64,000 bases of DNA from Pyrinomonadaceae bacterium (GCA_036277115.1 DASUNM010000021.1:434001-498000), one strand, 5' to 3'; counted from the stretch's first letter, positions 1-9,050 are shown. Made by a program: numbers and translations. Notes: generated from the sequence alone by a model not told the origin.

Positions 1-93
1 GCCGACTCGATCAACCGGGCGCCGGCGGAGGCAGAGAAACCCGTTTCGCCGGTCAGAATTACTCATGCAACTGTCTCGCGCTGTGAAAAATAG
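1..93 (+). CDS. possible 3' end of an upstream gene
   Basis: Frame 1 is open from the left edge to a TAG at 91-93, giving a 30-residue tail with plausible composition (many Ala, Pro, Glu and Val). It would overlap the next gene start by 29 bases in another frame. Frame 3 is also open, to a stop near 84, so the assignment rests only on composition. No function can be proposed. Confidence 0.2.
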   Translation, partial: ADSINRAPAEAEKPVSPVRITHATVSRCEK

Positions 94-922
94 TCGCAAA
101 CCTACGGTTTTCCGCCGGTCCGCTAAATACGCGGCGATGGCGCTATGTATGTGTCTGGGTGCATGCACAGGGACCTCGAGCGATCAGCCGACACCGGAAG
201 CGTCGAAGCAATTCCTAAAACTGCGTGGATACGATTTCGACGAGTCCTCCTTCTTCAGAGCCGCGGCGGCCGGCGATGTCATGGCGATTAACGGTTTTAT
301 CAGCGCCGGCATCAACGTGAACGCGAAGAACGCAGACGGTGATACGGCTCTGACCGCAAGCGCCGCGCGCGGTGATGCCACCATCGTCGAAGCCCTGTTA
401 CGCGGCGGCGCAGATGTGAATGCGCAAGGGCGTAATTCCTGGACTGCGCTCTTGCTTGCGTTGTCAGAAGATCAGGACATTGTCACCGACATCCTGCTTG
501 CGCGACCGAACGTAGATTTCAAAGCTGAAAATCCGGAAGGCATGACGGCCTTGATGCTCGCCGTGTGGCATCAGCGGGAACAAGCCGTGGGGTTGATTCT
601 GAAACGTGGCGGGGATGTGAATCATCAGGACAAGGACGGTGACGCGGCCATGCACGGTGCCGCGCTTTACGGAAACGCACGGATACTTAAACTGCTGCTG
701 GACGGTGGTGCGAATCCGAACGTCAAGAACGCGTTGGGAGGCACGCCCCTAATGTGGGCGGCCGCCTACGGGCACGAGGAGATTGTCAGCGTGCTGCTTA
801 CCCGCGGCGCCGATCCGAAGATTCGCGATGTAGATGGCGTGACGGCGGCGGGTTGGGCCGCGAAGAATAGCCGGGCCAGTATTGAACTTAGGTTGCGCGC
901 CGCGGAAAGAGATAGTCCGTAG
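65..922 (+). CDS. ankyrin-repeat lipoprotein
   Basis: This 285-residue protein has a basic N-region (RRSAK) followed by a short hydrophobic stretch ending in LGAC, a credible lipobox, so it is probably lipidated and attached to an envelope membrane. From about residue 62 it consists of six to seven ankyrin units of about 33 residues, with typical cores such as DGDTALTASAARGD, GGADVNAQ and GGTPLMWAAAYGHEEIV. Ankyrin repeats mediate protein-protein contacts, and the partner is unknown. The ATG at 65 is used because the hydrophobic stretch needs the basic residues before it; an internal Met at residue 25 is a weaker alternative. The final codons and TAG stop (920-922) lie inside the repeat element that follows, so that element may have set the C-terminus. 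Confidence 0.8.
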   Translation: MQLSRAVKNSRKPTVFRRSAKYAAMALCMCLGACTGTSSDQPTPEASKQFLKLRGYDFDESSFFRAAAAGDVMAINGFISAGINVNAKNADGDTALTASAARGDATIVEALLRGGADVNAQGRNSWTALLLALSEDQDIVTDILLARPNVDFKAENPEGMTALMLAVWHQREQAVGLILKRGGDVNHQDKDGDAAMHGAALYGNARILKLLLDGGANPNVKNALGGTPLMWAAAYGHEEIVSVLLTRGADPKIRDVDGVTAAGWAAKNSRASIELRLRAAERDSP

Positions 923-1113
923 TCAGACTTGTCAGTGGTCCGTTGTCAGTAGTCAGTTGGTCTTTTGTGCTTTGTACTTAGTTCTTTGTACTTTGATTCC
1001 TTAACCCAGACCCACTTTCAATTTGAAGGTACTCTGGGATGACACATCAAAGTACAAAGTACAAAGCACAAAGCACCAACGATCGTGCAACGGACAACTG
1101 ACCACTGACAGAC
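915..1113. repeat. concentric double-family heptad-word hairpin
   Basis: The left side is six GTCAGTN/GTCCGTN heptamers (915-958) followed by five TTTGTAC-like heptamers (about 963-996). The right side mirrors them in reverse complement: four CAAAGTA/CAAAGCA heptamers (about 1047-1076) and then ACTGACN/ACGGACA heptamers (about 1090-1113). Between them lies a centre with complementary CCCAGA and TCTGGG. Two unrelated word families are therefore nested as one palindrome. The last base of the element directly precedes the trpG ATG, and the first words contain the stop codon of the ankyrin gene. No other gene is present in this gap. Confidence 0.85.
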
Positions 1114-1677
1114 ATGCTTCTGGTAATCGACAACTACGATTCGTTTACTTACAACCTCGTGCAGTACGTAGGGGAACTGGGCGAGCGGATCGAAGTCCGG
1201 CGCAATGATGAAGTCACTGTCGAGCAGATTGAGGCGATGAAGCCGGATCGCATTCTGATTTCGCCGGGACCGGGAACGCCCTCGGACGCGGGCATCGCGA
1301 TGACGGTGATCGAAAAGTTTGCCGGCAAGCTTCCTATTCTGGGCGTTTGTTTGGGACATCAGGCGATCGGGCAGGTGTTTGGTGGACGAGTGGTGCGTGC
1401 GTCCCGGCAATTCCACGGAAAATCGTCACGAGTGCAGCACGACGGCAAGACGATCTTCGAGGGTTTGGAAAATCCTTTCCCCGCGGGCCGGTACCACTCC
1501 CTGATCGTCGAGCGTGAGACATTCCCGGATGAATTGGAGATTTCTGCGACGACACCAAACGGAACGATCATGGGTTTGCGCCATCGCAGACTAAAGATCG
1601 AAGGCGTTCAGTTTCATCCGGAGTCGATCATGACGACCGAAGGGAAGAAGCTGCTCAAGAACTTTCTGAGTCTTTGA
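1114..1677 (+). CDS. trpG: anthranilate synthase component II (glutamine amidotransferase)
   Basis: This 187-residue class I glutamine amidotransferase supplies ammonia from glutamine to anthranilate synthase component I in tryptophan synthesis. The order is typical: [13 protein letters not shown] at the N-terminus, the oxyanion region SPGPGTP (50-56), nucleophile Cys79 in [10 protein letters not shown], and His168/Glu170 in VQFHPES. The length is that of a stand-alone TrpG/PabA. TrpG and PabA are not separable by sequence alone, but trpD and trpCF follow directly, which favours TrpG; it may serve both pathways. No Shine-Dalgarno sequence precedes the ATG because a heptad-word element runs up to it. 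trpE is not in the window. Confidence 0.93.
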   Translation: MLLVIDNYDSFTYNLVQYVGELGERIEVRRNDEVTVEQIEAMKPDRILISPGPGTPSDAGIAMTVIEKFAGKLPILGVCLGHQAIGQVFGGRVVRASRQFHGKSSRVQHDGKTIFEGLENPFPAGRYHSLIVERETFPDELEISATTPNGTIMGLRHRRLKIEGVQFHPESIMTTEGKKLLKNFLSL

Positions 1678-1790
1678 GTCTGGGATGCGAAGTCTGGAGT
1701 CTCTCTATTAATGGAAGCGTCGCGACGATGAATCACACAACACCAGCCACGGGACCTCAGACCTCAGACTCCAAACTCAAAAACTTCATT
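1668..1790. repeat. AGTCTGG/CCTCAGA heptad-word inverted repeat
   Basis: The left arm (about 1668-1703) carries GAGTCTT, GAGTCTG and AGTCTGGAGTCT words. The right arm (about 1756-1790) carries ACCTCAG, ACCTCAG, ACTCCAA, ACTCAAA, roughly the reverse complement. The element overlaps the end of trpG and runs into the first codons of trpD, so it is partly translated whichever trpD start is used. Confidence 0.65.
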
Positions 1791-2792
1791 GGGCGGTTAG
1801 TGCGCCGCGAAGATCTTTCGCGCAGTGAAGCGAACGATCTCCTTGAAGCTTTGCTTAACGGCGAGGCTGCCGACGGTCAGATCGCCGCGACGCTGATCGC
1901 GCTCAAGCTCAAAGGCGAGACAGTCGAAGAGCTAGCCGGGCTGGCTGAAGGAATGCGCGCGCGCGCGACGCGAATTCAGTCCCGGCACGAGCGGTTCATT
2001 GATACGGCCGGAACCGGATCGAGTTCAGCCAAGTGTTTTAACGTTTCGACGGCGGCAGCGTTCGTCATTGCGGGTGCAGGGCTACCGGTAGCCAAACACG
2101 GTAATCGCGCGGCGAGCAGCAAATGCGGTAGTGCCGATGTGCTGTCGGCATTGGGCGTCAACGTTTCGGTCGCCCCTGAAATCTCTGAGAGATGTTTGAA
2201 TGAGCTTGGCATCTGTTTCATGTTCGCGCCCCTTTATCATGGCGCCACCGCGCGCGTGGCCGGCATTCGCCGGCAGCTCGGCGTGCAGACGACTTTCAAT
2301 CTGCTTGGCCCGTTGACGAATCCCGCAGGCGCGCCAAGGCAGATTATCGGTGTCTCCAATCGGGACTTCGTCGAACCGATGGCCCGCGCTTTGACTCTTC
2401 TCGGCACCGAACGAGCGTGGGTCGTACATGGAGCGGATAGCCTTGATGAAATAACGCTCGCGGACAAAACGTTTGGTGCGGAGGCGTCCAACGGCAACTC
2501 TCGCACATTCGAGATTGCCCCGGAGGATTTCGGCGTTCAGAGAAGTCCTCTAGATGGATTGGCAGGAGAGGGCGCGGAAGAAAATGCGACGACGATTCGC
2601 GAGATCCTGGGCGGGCAGCGGCGAGACGCGGCCCGAACCCTCGTGATGCTGAATGCGGCGGCTGCCTTGCACGTGGGTGGCTCAGCAGCCGATTTGAAAG
2701 AGGGAATGCGCCTAGCCGAAGACAGTATCGACAGTGGCCGCGCCGTGGGAAAACTGAACGAGCTTGTGCGGACGACCAGCGCGAGCGAGTGA
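1728..2792 (+). CDS. trpD: anthranilate phosphoribosyltransferase
   Basis: TrpD transfers phosphoribosyl from PRPP to anthranilate. The 354-residue form starting at ATG 1728 has the N-terminal helical domain (IGRLVRREDLSRSEANDLLEALL), a PRPP-binding loop of the GTGSSSAKCFNVSTAAAFV variety in place of GTGGDG, the KHGNRAASSKCGSADVL segment, and LLGPLTNPAGAPRQIIGV. A TTG at 1674 would add 18 residues and overlap trpG, but those residues are entirely repeat-derived. Even from 1728 the first 16 or so residues (GPQTSDSKLK) come from the repeat, and homology-like sequence begins only at about residue 18. The stop is 6 bases before trpCF. Confidence 0.93.
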   Translation: MNHTTPATGPQTSDSKLKNFIGRLVRREDLSRSEANDLLEALLNGEAADGQIAATLIALKLKGETVEELAGLAEGMRARATRIQSRHERFIDTAGTGSSSAKCFNVSTAAAFVIAGAGLPVAKHGNRAASSKCGSADVLSALGVNVSVAPEISERCLNELGICFMFAPLYHGATARVAGIRRQLGVQTTFNLLGPLTNPAGAPRQIIGVSNRDFVEPMARALTLLGTERAWVVHGADSLDEITLADKTFGAEASNGNSRTFEIAPEDFGVQRSPLDGLAGEGAEENATTIREILGGQRRDAARTLVMLNAAAALHVGGSAADLKEGMRLAEDSIDSGRAVGKLNELVRTTSASE

Positions 2793-2798
2793 CTGCCG

Positions 2799-4268
2799 AT
2801 GGATTTTCTCTCTGAAATAATTAGCGTAAAGCGCCAACGCGTTAAGGCCGCGAAGGCGCGCATGCCGCTCGAACGGTTGCGCGAGCTTGCCCGACCGTCT
2901 CAGCATCGCCTCATTGCAGCGCTGCAAGATAGAAGCCGGCCCAACCTCATTGCCGAGTTCAAACGGCGATCTCCTTCCAAAGGCCCAATCAAGTCCGCGG
3001 CTGACCCAGCGGCGACAGCCCAGATCTACGAATCCGCAGGCGCGGCGGCTATTTCGGTCCTGACGGAGGAAGATTACTTCGATGGGTCGCTCGATGATCT
3101 GCGGCAGGTTCGGGAAGCCAGCCGCCTGCCAGTGCTGCGCAAGGACTTCATTTTTGACGAATATCAGGTTTACGAATCGGCGGTTGCCGGCGCAGACGCG
3201 TTGTTGCTGATCGTTGCCGCATTGGACGACCAGACACTGAAGCGGCTGCGCGAGGTCGCGGAGGACGAACTGGGAATGGATGCCCTCGTCGAGGTTCACA
3301 CCCGTGATGAACTCGATCGAGCGGTCGCCTGTGGTGCTCACTTGATAGGGGTGAACAATCGTGACCTTGGAACGTTCAACGTTTCGGTTACGACCTCTGG
3401 AAAGTTAGCGCGCTTTGCGCCCGCCGATGCGGTTCTCGTCAGCGAAAGCGGTTTGACGCCTGCTGATGTCCGTGAGCTTCACAAACTGGGCTACAGCGGA
3501 TTTTTGGTTGGCGAGGCTTTGATGCGGGCCGATGATCCGGCGAATGCGATTCGCGATTTTGTCGGCGAATCAGAACCAATCGCAGCGCGTTCGGCGTTTG
3601 TGAAGATTTGCGGCATCACCAATCTGGAAGACGCGCGCGCCGCGATTGAAGCAGGCGCCAACATGCTTGGATTTAATTTCTTCCCCGCAAGCCCGCGGTT
3701 CATCGAAGCCAATGCCGCGCGCGAAATTATCACCGCGCTTCGCGTCGAAACTCGATCAGATTACGAAAGCGTCGTGATGTTCGGCGTGTTTGTGAATGAA
3801 TCGGTCGAGAATGTTCACAGAATTGCCGAACTCAGCGGCTTGGATGGGATCCAGCTCCACGGCGACGAGACGGTTGAGTACTGTGCAGAGTTGAAGCAGC
3901 GTGCCCCGACGCGATTCGCCATTAAGGTAGTCCGTTCGAACGGCACAATCGATTTTCCTGGCCTGAGTTGCTATCCGGTTGATGGGTTCATGCTCGACGC
4001 TTACGACCCAAAGCTGCGCGGCGGCACGGGTCAAACGGCGGACTGGTCCCTGGCGCGTGAGGCCGAACGGCGACTTCCGCGTGTGTTTCTGGCCGGGGGT
4101 CTTTCCCCCGAAAATGTCGCTGAGGCCATTGCCAGAGTTCATCCTTACGCAGTTGACGCCTGCAGTTTGTTGGAGCTTTCGCCCGGTAAGAAAGACCATG
4201 CACGCATGAGGGAGTTTGTCGCCGCCGTCCGAGCGGTTAAACTGCCAGACGAAGTGTCCGCGCAATGA
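2799..4268 (+). CDS. trpCF: bifunctional indole-3-glycerol phosphate synthase / phosphoribosylanthranilate isomerase
   Basis: The 489 residues form two TIM barrels. Residues 1-258 are IGPS (TrpC): [47 protein letters not shown] and LVSESGL. Residues 266-485 are PRAI (TrpF): [47 protein letters not shown] and a C-terminal PGKKD phosphate loop. The enzyme would catalyse Amadori rearrangement of phosphoribosylanthranilate and then ring closure to indole-glycerol phosphate. The usual VDxSSGVE stretch reads VDACSLLE, a mild deviation; known TrpF proteins vary here. It is arranged as an operon with trpG and trpD, and its TGA overlaps the lptB ATG by 4 bases (ATGA), implying translational coupling. 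Confidence 0.95.
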   Translation: MDFLSEIISVKRQRVKAAKARMPLERLRELARPSQHRLIAALQDRSRPNLIAEFKRRSPSKGPIKSAADPAATAQIYESAGAAAISVLTEEDYFDGSLDDLRQVREASRLPVLRKDFIFDEYQVYESAVAGADALLLIVAALDDQTLKRLREVAEDELGMDALVEVHTRDELDRAVACGAHLIGVNNRDLGTFNVSVTTSGKLARFAPADAVLVSESGLTPADVRELHKLGYSGFLVGEALMRADDPANAIRDFVGESEPIAARSAFVKICGITNLEDARAAIEAGANMLGFNFFPASPRFIEANAAREIITALRVETRSDYESVVMFGVFVNESVENVHRIAELSGLDGIQLHGDETVEYCAELKQRAPTRFAIKVVRSNGTIDFPGLSCYPVDGFMLDAYDPKLRGGTGQTADWSLAREAERRLPRVFLAGGLSPENVAEAIARVHPYAVDACSLLELSPGKKDHARMREFVAAVRAVKLPDEVSAQ

Positions 4269-5080
4269 AGGAAAGCGTTTTGGCCCAAACCATCGAAGCT
4301 CCGCCATCCACGAAAGCGCAGCCGCGCGCGAATGAGTCTGAACCAAAGACCGTGTCGGCGCACGCGCTGGCCGCGTTCAATTTGCGAAAGTCCTACGGCC
4401 GGCGGCGCGTGGTGGACGATGTCACCCTCCACGTTGAGCCAGGCGAAGTGGTTGGTTTGCTGGGCGCAAATGGCGCGGGGAAGACCACGACGTTTTACAT
4501 GATGGTCGGTCTGGAGACCCCTGAAGACGGCCGCATTTCCTTGAGCGGTGAGGACGTGACGCGTCTGCCGATGTACCTGCGGGCCCGACTGGGCTTGGGA
4601 TACTTACCCCAGGAGCCATCCATCTTTCGAAAACTTTCTGTCGCCGAAAACCTGCTTGCCGTTCTCGAGACCATGGGGCTGCGTCGTCGTGAACAACTAA
4701 AACGGGTAGAGGAGTTGCTTCAGGAATTCGGCATCGAGCATGTACGCAACACGCGGGGCGAATCGCTGTCGGGCGGCGAACGTCGTCGCACTGAGATCGC
4801 GCGCGCGTTAGCCACTGAGCCCCAGTTCATCCTGCTCGACGAGCCATTCGCTGGAATCGATCCCAAGGCAGTAGATGACATTCAAACCGTCATCCTATAT
4901 TTGCGGGATCGCGGCATTGGAATTCTCGTCACGGATCACAATGTCCGTGAGACGCTCGGCGTCACCGATCGCGCCTACATCATGGCTGAAGGAAAAATAT
5001 TTCGCTCTGGAAAGCCGCGGGACTTGACAGAAGATGCCGAGGTTCGAAGACTTTATCTTGGCGAGAAGTTCCGAATGTAA
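4265..5080 (+). CDS. lptB: LPS export system ATP-binding protein
   Basis: This cytoplasmic ABC ATPase powers LptB2FG, which moves lipopolysaccharide from the inner membrane to the outer membrane. Walker A is GANGAGKT (67-74), followed by the Q-loop in [14 protein letters not shown], signature LSGGERRR, Walker [11 protein letters not shown] and H-loop TDHNV. The [14 protein letters not shown] and [10 protein letters not shown] ends are typical of LptB rather than of amino-acid transporters. About 35 extra N-terminal residues precede the ABC core. lptB before rpoN and hpf is a conserved order in Gram-negative bacteria. The physical coupling to trpCF is less usual. Confidence 0.92.
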   Translation: MKESVLAQTIEAPPSTKAQPRANESEPKTVSAHALAAFNLRKSYGRRRVVDDVTLHVEPGEVVGLLGANGAGKTTTFYMMVGLETPEDGRISLSGEDVTRLPMYLRARLGLGYLPQEPSIFRKLSVAENLLAVLETMGLRRREQLKRVEELLQEFGIEHVRNTRGESLSGGERRRTEIARALATEPQFILLDEPFAGIDPKAVDDIQTVILYLRDRGIGILVTDHNVRETLGVTDRAYIMAEGKIFRSGKPRDLTEDAEVRRLYLGEKFRM

Positions 5081-5173
5081 CGTGACGAGTGATTGATGCG
5101 CGATTGCGTTATAATCTCCCCGCGGGATTCCCGCACGCAAGCCCCCGGCAGTTGAAGAGCAGATTCACCGACT

Positions 5174-6775
5174 ATGTCAGTTAGGTTAACCACCAGTCTT
5201 TCGCAACGACTCGTCTTGACGCCACAGTTGCGTCAACGGATCGAGATGCTGCAGATGACTACCATCGAGCTTTCCGATTTGATTCAGCAACAGCTGAATG
5301 AAAATCCGGTGCTCGAAGAGGTGGCCACGCAGGAGGAAGCGCGCGAACTGGCTGAGAAAATCCTCGACCACATGGCCAATGGTGGCGAGCTCGAAAACCT
5401 GCCCGGGCCGAACGTCGAGGCGTCTGCTCCGGAACTGGGATCGCCGTCTTCGAATGGCGACGGCGAAATCGCGTTTTCCGAATCGGGACCCGACGCGCAA
5501 CCTATCGGTGACTTTGAAATGGATGCGGAAGCAGCCACGGCCGAAGGCACGGAAGACACTGCGGTCGAAGGGACGCGCGATCCCTTTGAAGAAGTGGATT
5601 TCGGCCGCGAGTTTCAGGACTACCTCGACCCCGGGTACAAGACCCAGGAATTTGAGTACAAAGAAGACGCGCCAACTTTCGAGCAGTTTCTTACGAAGGC
5701 GCCTTCATTAAGCGAGCACCTTGAATGGCAGCTTCACATGGATTGCGGGGACGGCGCGGTATGCGACGCCGCGGAAGCCGTCATCGGAAATCTCGATGAA
5801 GACGGTCGCCTAAATGCGAGCAACGAAGAGATCGCCGCACAAGGTGGTTGGCCGGAAACGACTGTTGAGCGCGCGCGTCAGCTGGTGATGAGGCTCGATC
5901 CGGTTGGCTGCGGCGCGCGTGATGTGCGCGAGTGTCTGCTGACGCAGCTGGAGGTGCGCGGCGAGACGGAGCGATTGGCCAGTCAATTGATCCGCGACCA
6001 TCTTGAAGCTTTGCAACAGCACAAGCTGCCACACCTGGCGAAACAGATTGGTTTAACCGTCGAAACGCTTGTGGCTGAGCTGGAATTCATTCGCACGCTT
6101 GACCCGTATCCGGGTCGTCGCTATTCGTCGGAAGAGCCGGTTCTGATTTCGCCCGAAATCTACATCGAGAAGCTGGACGAGGGCGGCGATTACATCATCT
6201 ACTTTGCCGATGACGGCAGCCCGCGCCTGCGCATCAGTCCCAGTTATCAACAGATGCTTTCGCAGGGCGACACGACCAAGGAGACGCGCGACTTCATCAA
6301 AGAAAAGATGCGCTCGGCAGTCGATCTGTTGCGAAACATCGAGCACCGCCGCCAGACGATATATCGCGTCGTGGAATCGATCGTGAATCGCCAGCGCGAA
6401 TTTCTCGATAATGGCGTCCAGTACATCAAGCCGATGATGTTGAAAGACATCGCCGAAGACATCGGCATGCACCTTTCGACGGTGTCGCGCGTCGTCAATC
6501 GCAAATACGCCCACACCCCGCAGGGCGTGATCGAACTGCGCCGCTTCTTCACCGAAGGCATGCTGAACGAGGAAGGCGAAGAAGTCTCGACGCGAATTAT
6601 CAAGCTAAAGATCAAAAAATTGATAGAAGAAGAAGACTCTCACAACCCGATTACCGACGATCAAGTGGTAAAGATACTGGTGAAAGACGGAATAAAACTT
6701 TCGCGCAGAACGGTGGCAAAGTACCGGGACCAAATGAGTATTCCCGGGTCGCGCGAGCGTCGCGCAGTTGTTTAA
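5174..6775 (+). CDS. rpoN: RNA polymerase sigma-54 factor
   Basis: This 533-residue sigma-54 directs transcription from -24/-12 promoters and needs AAA+ activators; one candidate is encoded at 15365-16750. The glutamine-rich activator-interacting region is at 1-48 ([21 protein letters not shown]), then an acidic linker rich in Glu and Asp (about 55-165), the core-binding region, a helix-turn-helix at about 419-455 ([18 protein letters not shown]) and the RpoN box [12 protein letters not shown] near 510-521. All segments are present. The 93-base gap upstream contains TATAAT at 5110-5115 but no convincing -35 at 16-18 bases, so a separate promoter is possible but unproven. Confidence 0.96.
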   Translation: MSVRLTTSLSQRLVLTPQLRQRIEMLQMTTIELSDLIQQQLNENPVLEEVATQEEARELAEKILDHMANGGELENLPGPNVEASAPELGSPSSNGDGEIAFSESGPDAQPIGDFEMDAEAATAEGTEDTAVEGTRDPFEEVDFGREFQDYLDPGYKTQEFEYKEDAPTFEQFLTKAPSLSEHLEWQLHMDCGDGAVCDAAEAVIGNLDEDGRLNASNEEIAAQGGWPETTVERARQLVMRLDPVGCGARDVRECLLTQLEVRGETERLASQLIRDHLEALQQHKLPHLAKQIGLTVETLVAELEFIRTLDPYPGRRYSSEEPVLISPEIYIEKLDEGGDYIIYFADDGSPRLRISPSYQQMLSQGDTTKETRDFIKEKMRSAVDLLRNIEHRRQTIYRVVESIVNRQREFLDNGVQYIKPMMLKDIAEDIGMHLSTVSRVVNRKYAHTPQGVIELRRFFTEGMLNEEGEEVSTRIIKLKIKKLIEEEDSHNPITDDQVVKILVKDGIKLSRRTVAKYRDQMSIPGSRERRAVV

Positions 6776-6851
6776 TGTGCTGATCGTCGCTTCGCATCGC
6801 TGACCAGAAAACATTCGTCCTGCGCGCCAACAGGAGAGGCAAAAAACCGCA

Positions 6852-7385
6852 ATGAAGTTTGAATATACCGGACGCCATGTGGAAGTCACTCCAGCAATAC
6901 GACGTCATGTTGAAGAGCAATTCAAGAAACTTAACAACGTCTTCAATGGAACCGAGCCGCGCGTACATGTAATTCTCGAAATCGAAAAGAACCGGCAAAT
7001 CGGCGAAATCGTTGTTTACTGGCTCGATCACACGCTCGCAGCCAAAGACACGAACGCCGACATGTACATGGCTTTGAGCCGGGCGATCAACAAGCTCGAG
7101 AAGCAGGCTCTCAAACTCAAGAAACGCATCATTGACCGCAAGCAGCACGCGCGCAAGCGATCTGCGGACGCCCCAAGTCCGGATGGACAGATTGAAGCCG
7201 CGCCGCCCCCGGCTCGCATCATTGCCGCGCGGCGTTACGCGGTGAAACCAATGACGGCTGAAGAGGCCGCTCTCGACTTGTCAGGCCGCCGTGACCAGTT
7301 CGTCGTCTTTCGCGACGCGGACACAGACCGTCTCGGCGTGCTTTACAAGCGTCAGGATGGAAACTTTGGTCTGATCGAGCCGTGA
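6852..7385 (+). CDS. hpf: long-form ribosome hibernation promoting factor
   Basis: At 177 residues this is the long HPF type, which pairs 70S ribosomes into inactive 100S dimers in slow growth. The N-terminal S30AE domain (1-100: MKFEYTGRHVEVTPAIRRHVEEQFKK begins it) is followed by a basic linker rich in Lys and Arg (about 95-115), a Pro/Ala stretch, and the C-terminal dimerisation domain (about 130-177) with RRYAVKPMTAEEAAL and FVVFRDADTDRLGVLYKR. AGGAGAGG at 6832-6839 lies 12 bases before the ATG. It follows rpoN, as in many proteobacteria, and a terminator-like hairpin follows it. Confidence 0.95.
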   Translation: MKFEYTGRHVEVTPAIRRHVEEQFKKLNNVFNGTEPRVHVILEIEKNRQIGEIVVYWLDHTLAAKDTNADMYMALSRAINKLEKQALKLKKRIIDRKQHARKRSADAPSPDGQIEAAPPPARIIAARRYAVKPMTAEEAALDLSGRRDQFVVFRDADTDRLGVLYKRQDGNFGLIEP

Positions 7386-7408
7386 CGGTAATTGAATTTG
7401 ATTACGGC

Positions 7409-7441
7409 AAAGGAGCGGATCACTTTGGTCGCGCTCCTTTT
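7409..7441 (+). terminator. intrinsic terminator after hpf
   Basis: A perfect 9-bp stem AAAGGAGCG / CGCTCCTTT (7409-7417 with 7432-7440) closes a 14-base loop and continues into TTTTCG. It lies 24 bases after the hpf stop and would end or attenuate the lptB-rpoN-hpf transcript before rapZ. Confidence 0.6.
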
Positions 7442-7497
7442 CGTTTGTGCTTGTATTGATGCACAGTCCCAATTACATTGAAGCCGTTCGCGATGTG

Positions 7498-7576
7498 GTG
7501 GCAGAGACTTCAGTCTGTGCTTTCTAACCAAATCAGGGTCAAAGTCGTTGAAATCGCAGACTGAAGTCTGTGCCAC
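7498..7576. repeat. CAGACT-type double palindrome upstream of rapZ
   Basis: Two 22-base arms (7498-7519 and 7555-7576) are reverse complements with two mismatches. Each arm is itself almost palindromic (AGACTTCAGTCT). A second copy of the family lies at 29879-29939. The right arm ends 2 bases before the rapZ ATG, leaving no Shine-Dalgarno sequence. Confidence 0.85.
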
Positions 7577-7578
7577 GT

Positions 7579-8502
7579 ATGGCAGCAAAGCAAAAACCCA
7601 AGACGATTGATGGCACGGCGCCTGACGTCGTCATTATCACAGGGCTCAGCGGTTCGGGCATGAGTTCGGCGACGAACGCGTTTGAAGACCTGGGATACTT
7701 TTGCGTGGACAACATGCCGCTGACGTTGTTGCCCACCTTCGCGCGCCTGGTGCAGTCGCGTGATGATGATCGCGGACGGATTGATCGCGCGGCCCTGGTG
7801 ATCAGCTTTCGGGAAGGCCAGTTCCTCGCGGATTTCGCGACGCAACTGCGCAGCCTTCGCCGGCGCGGCCTGACCGTGTCAGTTCTTTTCTTCGAAGCTT
7901 CGGATCAGATCCTGGCGCGCCGCTTCAGTGAAACGCGGCGGCCCCACCCGGCTGAACGCGGCAAGGGCCTGCACGATGCGATTCGCACTGAACGGACCGC
8001 GATGAAGCGCGTGCGCGCTCTGGCGGATGAAGTGATCGATACGTCCGACTACACGGTTCATTCCCTGCGGAACGTGTTACTCGAGCGATTCCGGCCTTCG
8101 ACAAGTGCGGCGCCAATGCGCGTTCAGGTTTTGAGCTTTGGTCATAAATACGGAGTGCCGCGAGAGATGGAGCTTCTGTTTGATGTGCGGCATCTTCCGA
8201 ATCCGTTCTTCATCTCCACTTTGAAGAACCTGACCGGCGAGGATCCGCGGGTTATTAAGTACCTGAACGCGCAGCCCGAAGTCGAGGACACTGTCGGACG
8301 ATTCATGGATCTGCTGACTTATCTGCTGCCGCAATACAAACGGGAAGGGAAGTCGTATCTGACGGTCGGCATTGGTTGCACGGGCGGGCGTCACCGATCG
8401 GTAATGGTTGCGAATGAGCTGGCATCGCGTCTGCGTAAGGGTGGGTTCGATGCGCAGGCGGTCCATCGCGACGTTCGTCAGGCGGCGCACGCGAAGAGTT
8501 AG
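7579..8502 (+). CDS. rapZ: RapZ-family RNase adapter / P-loop protein with altered Walker A
   Basis: This 307-residue protein is homologous along its length to RapZ/YvcJ, which in Escherichia coli guides RNase E to the sRNA GlmZ to control glucosamine-6-phosphate synthesis. The N-terminal P-loop region reads GLSGSGMSS (22-30), so the invariant Walker A lysine is Met28; the following EDLGYFCVDNMP is canonical. The conserved C-terminal RNA/sugar-phosphate-binding domain is intact, with FGHKYGVPREMELLFDVRHLPNP and IGCTGGRHRSV. The ATG at 7579 is chosen over a GTG at 7570 that lies inside the repeat. The stop is 6 bases before the EIIA gene, the usual PTS neighbourhood. Confidence 0.92.
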   Translation: MAAKQKPKTIDGTAPDVVIITGLSGSGMSSATNAFEDLGYFCVDNMPLTLLPTFARLVQSRDDDRGRIDRAALVISFREGQFLADFATQLRSLRRRGLTVSVLFFEASDQILARRFSETRRPHPAERGKGLHDAIRTERTAMKRVRALADEVIDTSDYTVHSLRNVLLERFRPSTSAAPMRVQVLSFGHKYGVPREMELLFDVRHLPNPFFISTLKNLTGEDPRVIKYLNAQPEVEDTVGRFMDLLTYLLPQYKREGKSYLTVGIGCTGGRHRSVMVANELASRLRKGGFDAQAVHRDVRQAAHAKS

Positions 8503-8508
8503 AGCGAC

Positions 8509-8967
8509 ATGAAAGTTATCGACGGCACAGCGCGTACTGCTCCTCAACCCCTTGTGGGCGGAGTGATTGTTTCACATGCACACCTGGGAAGTGAGTTTCT
8601 CGCCGCGGCAGAAATGATTCTCGGCAAACCGCTGCCGCATATCACTTCAGCGTCGATCGACTGGCATGATGATGTGGATGTCGCGCGTCACGAGCTGGAG
8701 CGCGCGATCGCCCGCGTGTCTCAGGGCAAAGGCGTTTTGCTAATCACCGACATGTTCGGTGGCGCGCCGACCGATGTCGCCTCGATGTTTCTTGATGACC
8801 CCACAGTGGAAGTTATTTCCGGCGTGAACCTGCCGATGGTGCTGAAGCTGGCGCAACAGGAGCCCGGCGGGTCCCTCTTGACCGTCTCGAAAGCCGTCCG
8901 TGACAGCGGTAAGGACGGAATTCAAATGGCCGGTGAACTCCTACCGCGGACCGTCCCTTCCGAATAG
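8509..8967 (+). CDS. PTS mannose-type EIIA domain protein
   Basis: This 152-residue single-domain EIIA of the mannose family (PF03610) has the phosphoacceptor His23 in VSHAHLGSEFL, aligned to His10 of E. coli ManX EIIA, plus LLITDMFGGAPTDVAS and VISGVNLPMVL. Proteins of this size next to rapZ and rpoN usually have a regulatory phosphorelay role rather than sugar uptake, and no EIIB, EIIC or EIID gene is visible. HPr and EI would have to come from elsewhere. The N-terminal 15 residues before the domain are unusual and could be trimmed if another start is used, but no better codon is seen. Confidence 0.88.
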   Translation: MKVIDGTARTAPQPLVGGVIVSHAHLGSEFLAAAEMILGKPLPHITSASIDWHDDVDVARHELERAIARVSQGKGVLLITDMFGGAPTDVASMFLDDPTVEVISGVNLPMVLKLAQQEPGGSLLTVSKAVRDSGKDGIQMAGELLPRTVPSE

Positions 8968-9050
8968 TTCTGCGCTGCCCGCCTGTCCGCGGGAAACTTT
9001 CCCAATTTTCCTGAAACCAGCGGCCTTTAGTCGTTTATCCACATTGATAA

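Noticed and set aside
915-1113. Regularly spaced repeats that might be a CRISPR array
   Set aside because: The repeats are 7-base words without unique spacers and are arranged as inverted arms. No cas genes are present.
1674-1727. TTG start for trpD overlapping the trpG stop
   Set aside because: It would only add 18 codons of repeat-derived sequence. The ATG at 1728 is adequate, though even that N-terminus is partly repeat-encoded.
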